Shown: positions 51,568 through 60,314 of the stretch, in pieces
Layout: each line of letters starts with the position of its first letter
Position numbering within the stretch: the stretch's first letter is position 1
Source of the DNA: Companilactobacillus pabuli
GTDB taxonomy: Bacteria > Bacillota > Bacilli > Lactobacillales > Lactobacillaceae
Direction of reading: 5' to 3'
DNA length: 64,000 nucleotides
NCBI RefSeq assembly: GCF_014058425.1
Contig: NZ_CP049366.1
Span: 1,984,001-2,048,000 of the forward strand
Made by a program: the position numbers and the translations under genes
Notes under the pieces: model-generated
The model's database searches: none
Told to the model about the DNA's origin: nothing
What the model saw: the letters and a program-made list of their open reading frames with translations, nothing else

Positions 51568-52068
51568 ATGAATAAGAAAACTAAATTGGATCAAGAAACT
51601 CCAACAAAAAAGATTATTGATGATGTCGAAGAGGGTATTAATGATGCTGGTACAGTCTTCTCAACGGAAACTGAACCATTAGAAAGTAACAGTAAGCAAT
51701 TAGTTAGATACTTACTGTGGGGATTACTTTCAGTCGTTGTCAATTTCGGAACCTTCTATATTTTGTACCATACTATCCATATGAACTATCAAGTCGCTAA
51801 TATTATCGCTTGGTTCTTGGGAGTACAAGTCGGATTTTGGGTCGACCGTGTTATCGTCTTCCATCACAAATCTAACTCCGCTTTTCAAGAAATGTTGGCC
51901 TTTTATGCAACTAGAATTTTAACGTTCTTAATTGAAACAGCGACACTTTGGATTGGTATTTCTGTCCTCAGCGCCAACGGAACTGGTTCTAAACTAGTCG
52001 GACAATTTTTAGCTATCGTTGGAAATTACGTACTATCTAAGTTCTTTATTTTTAAAAACAGACATTAA
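51568..52068 (+). CDS. GtrA-family membrane protein
   Basis: A 166-residue protein with an acidic cytoplasmic N-terminus (about 1-45) and four hydrophobic helices (LLWGLLSVVVNFGTFYILY onward), ending in NYVLSKFFIFKNRH, the GtrA signature. GtrA proteins are thought to move or position lipid-linked sugars for wall or teichoic-acid glycosylation. No glycosyltransferase is adjacent. RBS GGGAGAAT. Confidence 0.87.
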   Translation: MNKKTKLDQETPTKKIIDDVEEGINDAGTVFSTETEPLESNSKQLVRYLLWGLLSVVVNFGTFYILYHTIHMNYQVANIIAWFLGVQVGFWVDRVIVFHHKSNSAFQEMLAFYATRILTFLIETATLWIGISVLSANGTGSKLVGQFLAIVGNYVLSKFFIFKNRH

Positions 52069-52071
52069 ACA

Positions 52072-52118
52072 AAAAACTTCAACAACGTTTTGTAATAAAC
52101 ATTGTTGAAGTTTTTTTA
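52072..52118. terminator. Bidirectional terminator between gtrA-like and copper ATPase genes
   Basis: AAAAAACTTCAACAA pairs with TTGTTGAAGTTTTTT. Confidence 0.85.
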
Positions 52119-54041
52119 ATTTAATGCAACTTTAGGTTCAATCTTACTCTTGTTCAATAATACAGAACTAGTTACAACTGACAATGAACTGAAGGCCATT
52201 GCTAGACCTGCTAATTCAGGGCTCAAACTCAAGCCTACTGCGAAGAACAAGCCTGCAGCGACTGGAATTCCTAAGACGTTGTAAATGAAGGCCCAGAAGA
52301 GATTCAACTTGATACGATTGAAAGTCTTACGGCTCAATTCTAGAGCTTTAGCGACGTCACGTAGGTCATTCTTCATCAAGACGATACCACCAGATTCAAT
52401 AGCAATATCTGTACCTGAACCCATGGCGATTCCGACATCAGCCATTGTCAAAGCTGGGGCATCATTGATTCCGTCACCAACGAAAGCAACTTTACCATCT
52501 TTTTGTAGTGCTTGAACGTGATCAGCTTTGTCACCTGGCAAAACGTCAGCTATAACTTCGTCGATACCTACTTCTTTAGCAATTGCTTCGGCAACTCGTT
52601 GATTATCACCAGTCAACATTACCGTTCTCAATCCACGAGCTTTCAAAGTGGCAATAGCCTCTTTAGAAGTAGCCTTTGGAGCATCTTGAATGGCAATTAA
52701 ACCAATAATCTTATCATCAACTCCAACGAAAACAACTGTTTTAGCTTCGTTTTGAAGTTGAACCATTTTATCTTGTAATTCTGAATCAATTTTTACATCA
52801 GATAACATCTTATCGTTACCAACAAAGGCTTTTTGGTTATCAACCAAGGCTGTAACACCCTTACCTTCTACAGCTGAAAAATCAGTGGCAGTATTAGCTT
52901 GAACGTTTTCAACCTTAGCTTTGTCCATAATGGCTGTAGCTAGGGGATGTTCAGATGATTCTTCCAAACTAGCGGCAATTGACAAAACTTGCTTTTCGTT
53001 ACCAATGATATCAGTAACTTCTGGTTTACCATTTGTGATAGTACCAGTTTTATCCATAACAACGGTCTTTACATCGTTAACTTCTTCAAGAACTTCACCA
53101 TTCTTGATCAAAATACCCATTTTGGCACCACGACCAGTTCCAACCATCAAAGCTGTTGGTGTGGCCAAACCTAGAGCACAAGGACAGGCGATAACTACTA
53201 CAGAAACTGCGAAGATTAAAGCCTTAGCAATCGTAGCTCCTAAGAAGACGTACCAAACTAAGAACGTTAAAATGGATAAAATCAAAACTGCGGGTACGAA
53301 AATTTCTGAAACTTTATCGGTTAAATTTTGAATTGGAGCGTGACTATTTTGAGCTTTTTTAACCAATTCAACAATTTGAGAAAGCATTGTGTCACTACCG
53401 ACTTTTTCGGCTTTGAACATGAAGGTCCCGTTGCTGTTGATAGTTGAACCGATAACCTTGTCACCAGTTTTCTTAGTAACAGGCATACTTTCACCGGTAA
53501 CCATTGATTCATCAACTGTTGAACTACCTTCAGTGATCACACCATCAACGGCAATTTTTTGACCGGGTTTAACTCTGATCAAATCACCTTCAACCACTTG
53601 GTCCAAAGGAATCTTAACTAATTTGCCATCACGCATGACTTCAGCTTCTTTAGCTTGTAAGTCGACTAATTTTTCAATGGCATTAGAAGCATTGTTACGC
53701 ATTCTTTCTTCAAATACTTGACCTAACAAGACGAAAGTTATTACAAAAGCTGCACTTTCAAAGAAGACTGCTTGACCAGTAAACATAGCATAAATACTGT
53801 AAACATAAGCTACGGCTGTACCAATCGCTACCAACGTATCCATGTTTGAATGGTGCTTTTTAAATGAAGCCCACGCACTTTGAATGAAAGGTCTAGCGGC
53901 GACTGCCATAACGATAGTTGTTAAAACGAATTGAATCCATTCACTGCCCGGAACCATGATTCCAAAAGGCATCAAAATCATCCCAATCAACATTGGAATA
54001 GAAAATACCAACGCGATCCAAAATCTCTTTGTAATTGTCAT
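52116..54041 (-). CDS. Copper-exporting P1B-type ATPase
   Basis: A 641-residue P-type ATPase. CPC in VVIACPCALGLATP is the transmembrane metal site; DKTGTITNG is phosphorylated; SSEHPLA and GDGINDAPAL are the nucleotide-domain motifs; YN and MAFSSLSVVTSS near the C-terminus fit the Cu+ (P1B-1) class. It lacks the N-terminal CxxC heavy-metal domains common in CopA. Two cupredoxin-like proteins encoded just upstream may replace them. Start at 54041 overlaps the previous stop by one base, so translation is coupled. Copper detoxification is inferred from motifs and the cop boxes. Confidence 0.93.
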   Translation of the reverse strand: MTITKRFWIALVFSIPMLIGMILMPFGIMVPGSEWIQFVLTTIVMAVAARPFIQSAWASFKKHHSNMDTLVAIGTAVAYVYSIYAMFTGQAVFFESAAFVITFVLLGQVFEERMRNNASNAIEKLVDLQAKEAEVMRDGKLVKIPLDQVVEGDLIRVKPGQKIAVDGVITEGSSTVDESMVTGESMPVTKKTGDKVIGSTINSNGTFMFKAEKVGSDTMLSQIVELVKKAQNSHAPIQNLTDKVSEIFVPAVLILSILTFLVWYVFLGATIAKALIFAVSVVVIACPCALGLATPTALMVGTGRGAKMGILIKNGEVLEEVNDVKTVVMDKTGTITNGKPEVTDIIGNEKQVLSIAASLEESSEHPLATAIMDKAKVENVQANTATDFSAVEGKGVTALVDNQKAFVGNDKMLSDVKIDSELQDKMVQLQNEAKTVVFVGVDDKIIGLIAIQDAPKATSKEAIATLKARGLRTVMLTGDNQRVAEAIAKEVGIDEVIADVLPGDKADHVQALQKDGKVAFVGDGINDAPALTMADVGIAMGSGTDIAIESGGIVLMKNDLRDVAKALELSRKTFNRIKLNLFWAFIYNVLGIPVAAGLFFAVGLSLSPELAGLAMAFSSLSVVTSSVLLNKSKIEPKVALN

Positions 54042-54313
54042 TATGAAATCACGACCTTTCCTTTGAACATATCCATACCGCAACTAAATGTATATTCGCC
54101 ACTCTTGTCAGTATCGACTGTAACTGTTTGGGTTTCATTAAGTGGTAGTTGTTTTTCAAAATCTAAATCTTTTGAGTGAACGACGTCTAAACATCCTTGA
54201 GCGTTCGTTCTCGTAAATGAAATTTCAGCAGGAACACCCTTCTTCAAGTTGACTACTTCTGGTGAATAACCGCCTGCTACTGTAACGTTAACTTTTTGTA
54301 CCTTCTCAGCCAT
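54041..54313 (-). CDS. Small cupredoxin-like copper protein without signal peptide
   Basis: A 90-residue single domain. The N-terminal part reads VAGGYSPEVVNLKKG, typical of the cupredoxin_1 family. Likely metal ligands are Cys in QGCLDVV and Cys and Met in FSCGMDM. It begins MAEKVQKVNV with no signal or membrane helix, so it should stay in the cytoplasm and could hand Cu+ to the ATPase, as CopZ does elsewhere. About 60% similar to the anchored protein encoded upstream. Confidence 0.82.
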   Translation of the reverse strand: MAEKVQKVNVTVAGGYSPEVVNLKKGVPAEISFTRTNAQGCLDVVHSKDLDFEKQLPLNETQTVTVDTDKSGEYTFSCGMDMFKGKVVIS

Positions 54314-54333
54314 AATTGTTATCTCCTTATTTA

Positions 54334-54705
54334 CTATTTAATAATTAATTTGCCGTGGAACATATCCATACCGCAAGCCCATTGAAATTCACCGGATTTA
54401 GAAGTATCGATGTTGATAGCTTCTTTTTGATTTTGTGGTAGTTCCTTATTAATTCCGAAATCGGAAAAGACTACTCGATCCAAACAACTGGAAGCATCTT
54501 TTCTAGTGAAATTCAACGTTGCCGGAACACCCTTCTTCAAAGTGATGACTTCTGGTGAATAACCACCGCTAACCTCTACATCAACACTCTGCTTGTTATC
54601 AGCGATATCTGCTGTTTGGCTGGCAACTTCGTGATTGCCGAAGAACCACCAAAGAATGAAGCCAATAATTGCTAAACCTACGATTAAAACTAATATCTTT
54701 GTCAT
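54334..54705 (-). CDS. Membrane-anchored cupredoxin-like protein
   Basis: A 123-residue protein: one N-terminal helix (LVLIVGLAIIGFILWWF), a linker, and a cupredoxin-like domain with SGGYSPEVITLKKG, SSCLDRV and ACGMDMFHG. The probable topology puts the domain outside. It is first in the copper operon and so most directly controlled by the cop boxes upstream. Start is MTKILVL at 54705 (AAAAGGAT upstream); longer frames reach into the operator. Confidence 0.82.
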   Translation of the reverse strand: MTKILVLIVGLAIIGFILWWFFGNHEVASQTADIADNKQSVDVEVSGGYSPEVITLKKGVPATLNFTRKDASSCLDRVVFSDFGINKELPQNQKEAINIDTSKSGEFQWACGMDMFHGKLIIK

Positions 54706-54728
54706 TATCCTTTTCCCTCTTGCTTGTT

Positions 54729-54780
54729 TACATTTGTAATCTACGGTTATTATATTAATCTTTGAGTTTACATTTGTCAA
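54729..54780 (-). promoter_or_regulatory. Copper-operon promoter with two CopY-type cop boxes
   Basis: TACATTTGTA at 54729-54738 matches TACANNTGTA exactly; TACATTTGTC at 54769-54778 has one mismatch. The second overlaps the -35 TTGACA (54780-54775); a TAATAT -10 follows after 17 bases. CopY repressor binding would block the promoter until copper is present. No copY gene is in the window. Confidence 0.82.
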
Positions 54781-54796
54781 CTAGATAAACTGAAAA

Positions 54797-54850
54797 ATTA
54801 AAAAAGTAGTATCTATTTAGTGTGAAATCTCTAAATAGATACTACTTTTT
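54797..54850 (-). terminator. Terminator after the N-formylglutamate amidohydrolase-like gene
   Basis: AAAAGTAGTATCTATTTAG pairs with CTAAATAGATACTACTTTT; T runs occur on both strands. Confidence 0.88.
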
Positions 54851-55627
54851 TTCTGACAAAATATAATTCAAAACTTCCATAAATATACTCTGCAAACTGT
54901 TTTTAGCTGTAGTAAAGGTTCCTACATCCACTCCAGATAATTCTTCCTCACCAAAATATCGGTTTTCGATATACATATGATAAGCTAACTCAATTTGAAT
55001 TGATTCAACTCGCTTATTTTCTCCATAATATGGTGTGATGAATCCCCCAGAAAAGGGATGATTATTCGAAACAGTGTAACCTTTTTGATTGAATTGTTTG
55101 GTTAAAAATTCTCTAAAATCTACACTCGAAGTAGTATCAAAATGATTACCTAAAACAACATCTTCATGTGGATATTCAGCAAAGCTATGCAAATCAAATA
55201 AATAGACTTTTCCAAATTTTTCTAATTTATGATCAATTAATTCCTGCAACTTAGCGTGATATGGTCGATAATATTGATCAATTCGTTGTTCAATTTCTTC
55301 AGCAGTCAACTTAGTCTGATAAATTTGCTTCCCAAAAGTCGTCTGGCTATAAACTATTTCGTAACGATAATCACCAGTTACATTGGTCATCGACAAATCA
55401 CGATTAGGATCAGTAATGTAACGATGAAGATTATTTTGAAGTACTGTGAATCCACTCTGTGGCAAAAAATCATAAAGCTCTGGTAGAAACCAATCAACAT
55501 TAGGACAAACTAACTCTGGCACCATTTTTGATTTGATGTCTTCAGGAATAAACGTTCCGCTGTGTGGTAAATCAATAACAATTGGTAATTCGTCAACTTC
55601 TCCATTGTAGACAGTAAAATTTTCCAT
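54842..55627 (-). CDS. N-formylglutamate amidohydrolase family protein
   Basis: A 261-residue predicted zinc hydrolase. IDLPHSGTFIP and HRYITDPNRD, with DLHSF later, fit the FGase (HutG-like) family, which removes formyl groups from N-formylglutamate. No hut genes are near, so the substrate may differ. Start is ATG 55627, with GGAGGAG eight bases upstream; a longer frame has no such site. It follows the zinc-ribbon protein gene by 10 bases and is probably cotranscribed. Confidence 0.83.
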   Translation of the reverse strand: MENFTVYNGEVDELPIVIDLPHSGTFIPEDIKSKMVPELVCPNVDWFLPELYDFLPQSGFTVLQNNLHRYITDPNRDLSMTNVTGDYRYEIVYSQTTFGKQIYQTKLTAEEIEQRIDQYYRPYHAKLQELIDHKLEKFGKVYLFDLHSFAEYPHEDVVLGNHFDTTSSVDFREFLTKQFNQKGYTVSNNHPFSGGFITPYYGENKRVESIQIELAYHMYIENRYFGEEELSGVDVGTFTTAKNSLQSIFMEVLNYILSEKK

Positions 55628-55637
55628 ATCTCCTCCT

Positions 55638-56087
55638 CTAATCCCAGTTTCCAAAAGCCATCTCGTTCAACTCATCATTGCCACATTTGGGACAATGCCA
55701 ATATTTCTCTGTTTCTTCAACAAACTGTAATCTGGTTGATCCAGGATTTCCTTTAGCAAAAGTTAGTCGTTTTAAAGTGATTTGGCAGTATGGACAAGGA
55801 TATTGTGATTCAAATTTACTTGAGCCATTTAACTGAAAGTAAAATTTATCGAATAAATAAAAATCGTTGGGACAAGCATAAATTGCATGACCATAATTTT
55901 CATTTATTTCATAGCCTTTTGTTAATAAATCCATTGTTTGATCAACAATCTTTGGATTATCAACTAAATCCAGCAAAAACTGTTTATCTTTAAAAACATT
56001 TTCTGGAGAGTACAGCATACCGATACCTGTATTAGCTTTGATTCCATAACCACATTTAGTGCAGTGTAAATCGTGAATTTCACCCAT
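55638..56087 (-). CDS. Zinc-ribbon protein of unknown function
   Basis: A 149-residue soluble protein with three CxxC pairs: CTKC (about 9-12), CPYC (about 97-100) and CPKC (about 132-135), plus a single Cys at about 71. At least one zinc ribbon is expected. The first pair resembles a rubredoxin-like knuckle. Partner gene is the amidohydrolase; no shared pathway is evident. Confidence 0.7.
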   Translation of the reverse strand: MGEIHDLHCTKCGYGIKANTGIGMLYSPENVFKDKQFLLDLVDNPKIVDQTMDLLTKGYEINENYGHAIYACPNDFYLFDKFYFQLNGSSKFESQYPCPYCQITLKRLTFAKGNPGSTRLQFVEETEKYWHCPKCGNDELNEMAFGNWD

Positions 56088-56157
56088 TTTTAGCCCCTCC
56101 GAATTCTTGTTTTAAATTTTAAGTAAATATCCAATAGGACGCAACCAATATTATTCA

Positions 56158-56250
56158 TTATCCTATTTTAATATTTTAGCGTTTTGTGGAAATAGAACTT
56201 CATTTTCCTTATCCTATTTTAATATTTTGCCGTTTTACGAAAATAGAGCT
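56158..56250. repeat. Imperfect tandem repeat, two 42-base units
   Basis: Units 56158-56199 and 56209-56250 share TTATCCTATTTTAATATTTT and a following CGTTTT...AAATAGA segment, with a 51-base period. The second unit ends in the left arm of the LiaF-like gene terminator, so the array may be a duplicated terminator tail. Confidence 0.6.
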
Positions 56251-56270
56251 ACCAAATGGCAGCTCTATTT
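56241..56270 (-). terminator. Terminator after the LiaF-like gene
   Basis: AAATAGAGCT and AGCTCTATTT form a perfect ten-base stem directly after the stop codon, with a short T-rich tail. Confidence 0.7.
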
Positions 56271-57008
56271 CTATATATACTGTATTTTCAAATTTCCCAT
56301 TGAAACCAATCCCGTTATTGTGACGGTAGGACTATCAGAAGAGATATTTTGCACACCAGCTTCTGAAATATTTCCCATATTATTATTGATTCCTTTAACA
56401 ACATTCCAGTCACGTGGAATAAATAACTCAATATTGCCTAATGATACGTTCACTTTGATAGTCGCTGTATCATTAACGGTCACATGATCAAAATAAACTT
56501 TTGCACTCCCCAAATTGGCTTGAACATTGGCTGTATGAAAGTCATTCGAACGGACGTATCTTACACTATTGCCCATTTTTACAAAAACATCTACATCAGG
56601 ACTATCAACAGTTTTCATGTCATCGTTGTATTCATAATAACTACCAAATGGTTTTTTTTCCCACTTTACTTGGCTTTTATAACGCATCCAAGGACGATGT
56701 TTAGCTAACAACGGATTCAATATCACTGACAATCCAATACTTATCAATAAAGCGGCACCCAAAATTGTCCAAGCAGATAGAGCCGCAATTCCAAGCGGTT
56801 TAGCGTATAAAATTGCCAAAAACGCTAACGTAAAAACTGTCCCTGAAACAGAAAAGTAAACTAAACTTTTGATTAAAAAGAATACCAAGAATATCGTTGC
56901 GGCAATTGTCCAAAAATTAAATGTATATGTGATCAAATGTAACTGACTGGCAATCAATAAGACAGCACTCAGCAGTAAAAACAAACCCCAAAAGATTCTA
57001 TTTCTCAT
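56271..57008 (-). CDS. LiaF-like membrane protein
   Basis: A 245-residue protein with four hydrophobic helices (about 5-105) and a C-terminal beta-rich domain (130-245) of the LiaF/cell-wall-active-antibiotic-response type (FVKMGNSVRYV, ANLGSAKVYFD, VSLGNIELFIPRDWNV, VSMGNLKIQYI). Such proteins modulate envelope-stress signalling. It lies two bases after a LytTR regulator gene, a common pairing. No LiaRS kinase is present here. Confidence 0.83.
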   Translation of the reverse strand: MRNRIFWGLFLLLSAVLLIASQLHLITYTFNFWTIAATIFLVFFLIKSLVYFSVSGTVFTLAFLAILYAKPLGIAALSAWTILGAALLISIGLSVILNPLLAKHRPWMRYKSQVKWEKKPFGSYYEYNDDMKTVDSPDVDVFVKMGNSVRYVRSNDFHTANVQANLGSAKVYFDHVTVNDTATIKVNVSLGNIELFIPRDWNVVKGINNNMGNISEAGVQNISSDSPTVTITGLVSMGNLKIQYI

Positions 57009-57010
57009 AA

Positions 57011-57463
57011 TTAGACCTTCCTTTGATTCAATTTCAGCTTTAATTTTTTTAGAAAGCGCCGAGAAGCATACATCTGTTTATAACTATCGCGAAACTGAAT
57101 TAAATTTCCCATAACGGATTGAGTTAAAGATTTCACCTCATCAACATTTAAAATTGATGACTTAGAAACTCGTAAGAAATTATCCGGCAAATTTTCCTCT
57201 AACTCGTACAACCGATAATGGATCAAAAAGGCGTTGTCTTTGGTGTGAGCATAGACATTTCGATCATTAGTCTCAAAAAATAAAATATCTTGTGTCGACA
57301 AAGAATAGACCGTATTATCCAAATAACCATTGATATTGTGCAATTTAGTATCAATATTTTGAAGATTGCGTAATATTTCAGCTACTTCTTCATCCTTTTT
57401 GTTAGCTCGAATAATGATTTCTTTTTCTTGATACTTTGATGAAATATCTAACTTTATTTTCAC
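57011..57463 (-). CDS. LytTR-domain transcriptional regulator
   Basis: A 150-residue protein without receiver domain. The C-terminal LytTR DNA-binding domain spans about 50-145 (DILFFETNDRNVYAHT, LPDNFLRVSKSSILNV, KQMYASRRFLKKLK). It likely controls its own operon and the LiaF-like partner. The GTG at 57463 sits best behind AAAGGG; TTG codons at 57469 and 57472 are alternatives that add two or three residues. Confidence 0.85.
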   Translation of the reverse strand: MKIKLDISSKYQEKEIIIRANKKDEEVAEILRNLQNIDTKLHNINGYLDNTVYSLSTQDILFFETNDRNVYAHTKDNAFLIHYRLYELEENLPDNFLRVSKSSILNVDEVKSLTQSVMGNLIQFRDSYKQMYASRRFLKKLKLKLNQRKV

Positions 57464-57561
57464 ATCCAACAAACCCTTTCGTTAGAAGTATTACACCATT
57501 TTTTACTGTCAGTGTATAGGGCATTTGCTTGAGTGGTCAAAATATACTATTAAGTGGTTTA

Positions 57562-58191
57562 TTATATCTTCACTCCTAAAAAATTCTGAGCAAAAAAGGC
57601 AGCCTGTTCACGATTCAATTTCAATCCCCGCAAATAATTTTGGTCCACTTCAATCGTCTCGAAACGACAATTACTCCAGTCAATGCCTTTTAATTTGGTA
57701 TTCATCACAATCATTTCGTTGAGATCACAATTGTAAAAAATAACTTTACTTAGTTTGTTGTCACTAAAGCTGACATCTTTCAAACTACTACTGCCAAAAT
57801 TAACTACTTTACAAGTTAATTGATTCAAATTAGCCAAATCTAAAATACAATTGTCGAACTGAATATTATTGAAGTAAGAACCATTGAAATCAGTTCCTAG
57901 CATTTTACAGTTCTGAAATTTAACTCGAAACAAACTGGAATCAGTGAAATGACAATTTGAGAGGTCACAGTTTTTAAAAATAATATCAGTCAAGTCACTC
58001 TTATCAAAATCGCACTCACTAAAGGTCACATGTTGAAATAAAGTCTGTTCAATCATCGGATGAGAGATTGTCTGTTTCTCTACTAATTCATCCTTAATCA
58101 AATAGTTGCTCAAAAAATAATCTTCTTCATTGTAAATATCCAAAAAAGAACCTTTCGTTAGATAATCTTCATCAATTTTTGGTTGGTTCAT
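57562..58191 (-). CDS. Pentapeptide-repeat protein (Qnr-like size)
   Basis: A 209-residue right-handed quadrilateral beta-helix protein: repeated A/C/S-(D/N)-(L/F)-x-x units such as CDFDKSDLTDIIFKNCDLSN run from about 50 to 180. Length is similar to chromosomal Qnr-type gyrase-protecting proteins (about 210-220), and a WSNCRFETIEVDQ-like end resembles them. Protection of gyrase is possible but not proved. The start at 58191 has GGAGGACG upstream. Confidence 0.8.
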   Translation of the reverse strand: MNQPKIDEDYLTKGSFLDIYNEEDYFLSNYLIKDELVEKQTISHPMIEQTLFQHVTFSECDFDKSDLTDIIFKNCDLSNCHFTDSSLFRVKFQNCKMLGTDFNGSYFNNIQFDNCILDLANLNQLTCKVVNFGSSSLKDVSFSDNKLSKVIFYNCDLNEMIVMNTKLKGIDWSNCRFETIEVDQNYLRGLKLNREQAAFFAQNFLGVKI

Positions 58192-58239
58192 AACGTCCTC
58201 CAACTTGCTTATTAATAAGATAATAACAAAAAAATAAAA

Positions 58240-58276
58240 ACTAAGACCAAATTTCTTAAACGGAATCAGTCTTAGC
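58240..58276 (-). terminator. Terminator after the DeoR-type regulator gene
   Basis: CTAAGAC and GTCTTAG arms with a T-rich tail on the minus strand. Confidence 0.7.
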
Positions 58277-58281
58277 TTTCT

Positions 58282-59049
58282 TTATTCACCAATAACTCGG
58301 TAAACATTGCTCTTTCTAAAATACTTCTTATACTTTTCATCCAACTCTTCATCAGTTATCAAAACATCAACATCTTGGCAATTAGCCACAACGTAAGGCG
58401 ATGTTTTTTTAGTGGTGAATTTATAATTTTGCGTTACTAAAATGATTTTTTTACTTCTTTGGACAGCTTTCTTCAAAATAGCGGCGTCAGCTTTTCCCAT
58501 TACAGTAATGTCACCTTCGTCGGTAATTCGTGAAGCACCGATAAAAGCAGCATCGAAAATATAATCATTCAAACGAACCAACGTATCCAATGATGAAGTG
58601 TAACGGTTCACTCGATCAACAATGCCACCTAATAACTCAACCTTTGGCAAAGAATTCTCCATCAGATGTTCGGCGTTGTCAATTCCATGAGTCACAATCG
58701 TCGTATCAATTTGACCTAACAAATCACAGACTTGAACTAACGTGGTCGAAGCACCGATAAAATACAATCTTCCCGGCAAAATATATGATGCTGCAATCTT
58801 GGCCATCTGAGTTTTGACCGGTGACAAAATTCGCTTACGATTGAGAAATTCTGGTATTTCATTTTTTTGAGCTGCCATGATTCCACCATGAACTCGAATT
58901 GCTTGACCAGTAGCCGTTAAATGTAAAATATCGCGTCTAGCTGTATCAAAGGCGATTTCAAAATGGTCAGCAATCTGTTTGGTTGATAACCAATTTGTAT
59001 CTTTTAATTTCTCTAAAATAATTGCTTCTCTTTTTTCCTTTGGAATCAT
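58282..59049 (-). CDS. DeoR-family sugar-metabolism repressor
   Basis: A 255-residue regulator: DeoR helix-turn-helix (LSTKQIADHFEIAFDTARRDI, about 18-40) and a sugar-phosphate-binding domain (about 75-230: YFIGASTTLVQV, TIVTHGIDNAEHL, DAAFIGASRIT). Start MIPKEKRE at 59049 fits the family; ATG 59055 is also possible. It follows a PTS operon and a transposase remnant, so it may control that PTS. Confidence 0.88.
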   Translation of the reverse strand: MIPKEKREAIILEKLKDTNWLSTKQIADHFEIAFDTARRDILHLTATGQAIRVHGGIMAAQKNEIPEFLNRKRILSPVKTQMAKIAASYILPGRLYFIGASTTLVQVCDLLGQIDTTIVTHGIDNAEHLMENSLPKVELLGGIVDRVNRYTSSLDTLVRLNDYIFDAAFIGASRITDEGDITVMGKADAAILKKAVQRSKKIILVTQNYKFTTKKTSPYVVANCQDVDVLITDEELDEKYKKYFRKSNVYRVIGE

Positions 59050-59091
59050 AAGCATCTTTCCTCTCACAGTAAAAACTAGTAGTCAGTTTCA

Positions 59092-59772
59092 TTAAAGTAA
59101 TCCATCACTAATAGTCAAATTATGTTTTTTCGTTTTACAGGTCAAATTATTTTCATTCATGATTCGCAAGACTCGTTTGTGATTGACCGAATAGCCTCTT
59201 TGTTGCAGTTCCTTAGTGACACTACGATACCCATAACTATTATATTGCTTCTTTATGTCTTTAATTATATCTAATAATTGTTCATCACATTGCTTCTTTT
59301 CTGCAAAATAAACGTTCGTATTATCAACATTAGGGAGTAAATTTTTCAAGTACGCTATCTCGATGCGCAAATTTTGATTTTCTTGTTCTAATCTATCGAT
59401 AATTGTTTTTTCTTGAGAATTTTGAAGATTGTGGCGTCCAAATAAAGAAGCACTTCCTGATTCATCTAAAATTTTCTTCCAATTGGCAATCGTCCCTGGA
59501 TTACTAATATCAAAATGCAAAGCCGTCTGTGAATAAGTAGCTTGATTTTCTTTCTTCCACTTCAAGACAGCCAATTTGAAATTACCATCGTACTCATAAC
59601 CAGGCCGCCTAACTTTTAAACCCTTGGCACCAAATTTCTTGTAACGATCAGTCCAATTGAAAATGCTAAAATGATTAGCTATACCATATTCTTGTTGCAA
59701 ATCTGAGACATTAGTTCCAGTTAGATATTTTTTTACGATTTCTAATTTTGTTTCAAAATTAAATTTAGTCAA
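59092..59772 (-). pseudogene. IS3-family transposase remnant (OrfA fused to the start of OrfB)
   Basis: A single 226-residue frame has the OrfA helix-turn-helix repeats (FETKLEIVKKYLTGTNVSDL; VLKWKKENQATYSQTALHF), a coiled coil (about 125-150), then the OrfB HTH_21 segment (SYGYRSVTKELQQRGYSVNH) and stops before the DDE core. OrfA and OrfB are joined in frame with no slippery break. A good AGGAGG lies before the TTG start. It is most likely a dead remnant, but its intact frame between a PTS operon and its regulator leaves room for a co-opted DNA-binding protein. It is not the same IS as at 33163. Confidence 0.8.
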
Positions 59773-59825
59773 AGTAAAACCTCCTATAATCAATCTGACT
59801 ACGGGAGGATCACTTCAAAAACCAA

Positions 59826-60311
59826 CTACTTTTCTTTTACTTCAGCGACTTTACTATCATGGTCGACATGGCTATCAAAACTAGTCAACGAACTATATTC
59901 CTTCAAAATATCTTTAGAATTAGTTATCAAAACCATCGTCGTGGTATCTTTTTTAGCAGCCTTGATTTTATCAAAATCAGCTTTGACTAAGATTGTCTCA
60001 TGATCAACTTTATCACCAACTTTGACCATTGTTTCAAAGGGGTCACCTTTCAAATCAACAGTATCAATTCCGATGTGAACCAAAACTTCCATTTTGCCAA
60101 ATTTCAAGCCGACAGCGTGTTTTGTGGGAAATAGTTGACTAACTTCTCCCTCAACAGGACTATAAATATTACCGTCAACAGGGATTACTCCGTAGCCTTC
60201 TCCCATTGCACCGCTAGAAAAAACAACATCATTAACATCTTTTAAATCAATTAATTTTCCTGAAACAGGTGCATAGAAATCTTTTTTCTTATTAAAATTA
60301 AATAAACTCAT
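59826..60311 (-). CDS. PTS glucose-family EIIA component
   Basis: A 161-residue EIIA-Glc type protein. Phosphorylated His79 is in VLVHIGIDTV, with His65 in PTKHAVG as partner. It accepts phosphate from HPr and passes it to the EIIB domain of the transporter encoded three bases upstream. RBS lies within the end of the previous gene. The trailing KEK tail is acidic/basic and probably disordered. Confidence 0.93.
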   Translation of the reverse strand: MSLFNFNKKKDFYAPVSGKLIDLKDVNDVVFSSGAMGEGYGVIPVDGNIYSPVEGEVSQLFPTKHAVGLKFGKMEVLVHIGIDTVDLKGDPFETMVKVGDKVDHETILVKADFDKIKAAKKDTTTMVLITNSKDILKEYSSLTSFDSHVDHDSKVAEVKEK

Positions 60312-60314
60312 TTA

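Noticed and set aside
51349-51594. 81-residue minus-strand ORF
   Set aside because: It spans element B and the start of the GtrA-type gene; no ribosome site, no protein-like composition.
52921-53331. 136-residue ORF antisense to the copper ATPase
   Set aside because: Shadow of conserved ATPase coding sequence, no ribosome site.
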